NCBI GenBank assembly: GCA_019638255.1
Contig: JAHBUD010000001.1
Coordinates: 1,116,001 to 1,180,000, forward strand
Source: Cyclobacteriaceae bacterium
GTDB lineage: Bacteria > Bacteroidota > Bacteroidia > Cytophagales > Cyclobacteriaceae
DNA: 64,000 bases
Direction of reading: 5' to 3'
Shown here piece by piece: positions 63,144 through 64,000 of this stretch; the first letter of the stretch is position 1, and every line of letters begins with the position of its first letter. The position numbers and the translations under genes were made by a program. Under the pieces are notes generated by a model. It saw only the letters and a program-made list of their open reading frames with translations, was not told the origin of the DNA and made no database searches.

Positions 63144-63848
63144 ATGAACGCTGATCAGATACCGGAGGATGGGATTACCCATCCTCTTTTTATTTCCCCA
63201 ACCCCTTACCAGTACCAGATCATCTACCGGACTACCCGGAAGGTTGATCAAGTACTTAATTATAATTCTCCCCATGAGATCATACTATGCCTGTATTGCT
63301 TCAAGGATGATGATAGGATAATCTATTTCGATAGGGATACCCAACAGGAGGTATTCACTATCACCGTAGGTAAGTTCAAGTATAGGATCGCAGAGTCTAT
63401 TACTCAGGCATCTCCCCAACAGTTGGAGTTGCTGTATATGCGGTTACTGTTGACCAACCGATACAGTAAGACCATTCCAGATAGGGGTCGCTTTCGCCAG
63501 TTAGATCATATATTCCGTCAGTTCCTTTTAACCATCAAGGGTGGACACGACATCTACCTTTCGTGTGAGCGTTTACAGACAATCCTATACCAAAAGGCCA
63601 GACGCGAATCGGCACTGCATACGTTGGCCATTATCCAAGACTGGAATACCAAAAACGACATCCATCTCTGCCATATAAATCTACCCACCACTATGGCAAA
63701 CCGGGGGTTGGCTTATGAATGTCTCCGCGTAGAGCTGACTAAGAAGGGCTTTCGACTCTACTCATACGACCCCGTACCGGAGGATAATATCCTAACAACC
63801 GACATCTGTTCGGAGCTAATTCTTGTCATCAATCAATTAATCAAATAA
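63144..63848 (+). CDS. Unknown protein with terminator-like hairpin in its first codons
   Basis: A 234-residue soluble protein that I do not recognise. It begins MNADQIPEDGITHPLFISP. Later parts include YRTTRKVDQVLNYNSPHEI, FDRDTQQEVFTITVGKF and LDHIFRQFLLTIKGGHDI. It is rich in Tyr, Arg and Ile, with no membrane segment or clear enzyme motif. A perfect hairpin followed by a T-run lies within codons 8-17 (63165-63195), so either expression is attenuated there or the true start is different; no later ATG exists before the LYMRLLL region (about 110). A membrane-protein gene begins two bases after the stop. Confidence 0.6.
   Translation: MNADQIPEDGITHPLFISPTPYQYQIIYRTTRKVDQVLNYNSPHEIILCLYCFKDDDRIIYFDRDTQQEVFTITVGKFKYRIAESITQASPQQLELLYMRLLLTNRYSKTIPDRGRFRQLDHIFRQFLLTIKGGHDIYLSCERLQTILYQKARRESALHTLAIIQDWNTKNDIHLCHINLPTTMANRGLAYECLRVELTKKGFRLYSYDPVPEDNILTTDICSELILVINQLIK
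63165..63195 (+). terminator. Perfect terminator-type hairpin inside the start of the 63144 gene
   Basis: GAGGATGGG (63165-63173) pairs perfectly with CCCATCCTC (63178-63186) over ATTA, followed by TTTTTATTT. By structure this is a strong intrinsic terminator on the plus strand, but it overlaps coding sequence. Confidence 0.75.
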
Positions 63849-63850
63849 CT

Positions 63851-64000
63851 ATGAATCCAATCATTGAGAAAATCGCAAACCTAATCACCAGTCTGGGTAC
63901 GGTGATCTTTGTATTACTAATGACCGTCATCGCTATGATTTTTGTTGGTCATGGACTCTACTATCAGGTATTTCTGAAAAACATGGCACCCTGGCAAGCA
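63851..64000 (+). CDS. N-terminal part of a membrane protein, cut by window edge
   Basis: From the ATG at 63851, 50 codons are open to the edge. Residues 1-12 are amphipathic (MNPIIEKIANLI), and residues about 15-34 form a transmembrane helix (LGTVIFVLLMTVIAMIFVGH). Then GLYYQVFLKNMAPWQA runs to the edge. It starts two bases after the preceding stop, so it is in the same operon. It is too short to assign. Confidence 0.6.
   Translation, partial: MNPIIEKIANLITSLGTVIFVLLMTVIAMIFVGHGLYYQVFLKNMAPWQA

Larger units (their letters stand above)
48426..64000. mobile_element. Left part of a putative integrated element adjoining tRNA-Lys, right end outside window
   Basis: After the tRNA, housekeeping genes stop. 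What follows is an HTH protein, a DUF3987 protein, several unknown proteins and defence-type genes, all on the plus strand. From about 59200 to 62900 the coding sequence is visibly more AT-rich than the first 48 kb. The 3' end of a tRNA is a standard integration site. No integrase, relaxase or second copy of the tRNA 3' end is present in the window, so the type of element is open. The boundary placement at 48426 is an inference. Confidence 0.65.

Overview
The window looks like a chromosomal segment of a Bacteroidota bacterium, probably in the Cytophagales. The signs are a large secreted protein ending in a type IX secretion (gliding-motility-type) C-terminal domain, a BatE-like TPR/SH3 membrane protein, a DUF3987 protein of the kind carried by Bacteroidota mobile elements, few recognisable Shine-Dalgarno sites, and several TTG or GTG starts fixed by family N-termini or by overlaps. 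I cannot name the species from the sequence.

Positions 1-24800 are housekeeping and envelope genes. They start with a partial RsmB-type rRNA methyltransferase and a secreted TPR-CHAT protein. A tightly overlapped minus-strand operon follows (arginase family, methyltransferase, NTF2-like), then a UPF0175/PIN toxin-antitoxin pair, aspS, tadA, a Mn-type sod and uvrB. Next is a comA-like/DUF368/aroE operon, and then a minus-strand polysaccharide export operon (GT4, rfbC, wza-like lipoprotein, wzc-like tyrosine kinase, PHP phosphatase, SDR). hflX stands alone on the plus strand.

Positions 26178-43092 hold the whole branched-chain amino acid and threonine pathway on one strand. In transcription order it is ilvE-ilvD-ilvB-ilvN-ilvC-ilvA, thrA(aspartokinase/homoserine dehydrogenase)-thrB-thrC, leuC-leuD-leuB-leuA. 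Threonine made by thrABC is the substrate of IlvA, and the keto-acid made by IlvBNCD feeds LeuA. Two leader peptides too short for ordinary gene calling control it: MLVIIVIINRASGRW before ilvE, with a clear terminator/antiterminator pair, and a 26-residue Thr/Ile-rich peptide before thrA. Junctions in this cluster are filled with low-complexity hairpin repeats of several classes.

Positions 43318-48276 carry an RlmD-like methyltransferase, the T9SS substrate and the BatE-like protein. A tRNA-Lys(UUU) at 48353-48425 then marks the left edge of what appears to be an integrated mobile element that runs off the right edge. It starts with regulatory and replication-type genes (HTH protein, DUF3987 protein, unknown proteins) separated by hairpins. 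A defence cargo follows: a possible ADP-ribosyltransferase-fold protein, a 1626-residue single-chain type ISP restriction-modification enzyme with a small winged-helix-like partner, and a three-gene set made of an ABC-type ATPase, an HNH nuclease (Septu-like pair) and a protein with the motif order of class III nucleotide cyclases. This last trio is the best candidate for an undescribed system. No integrase or right-hand attachment site is inside the window.
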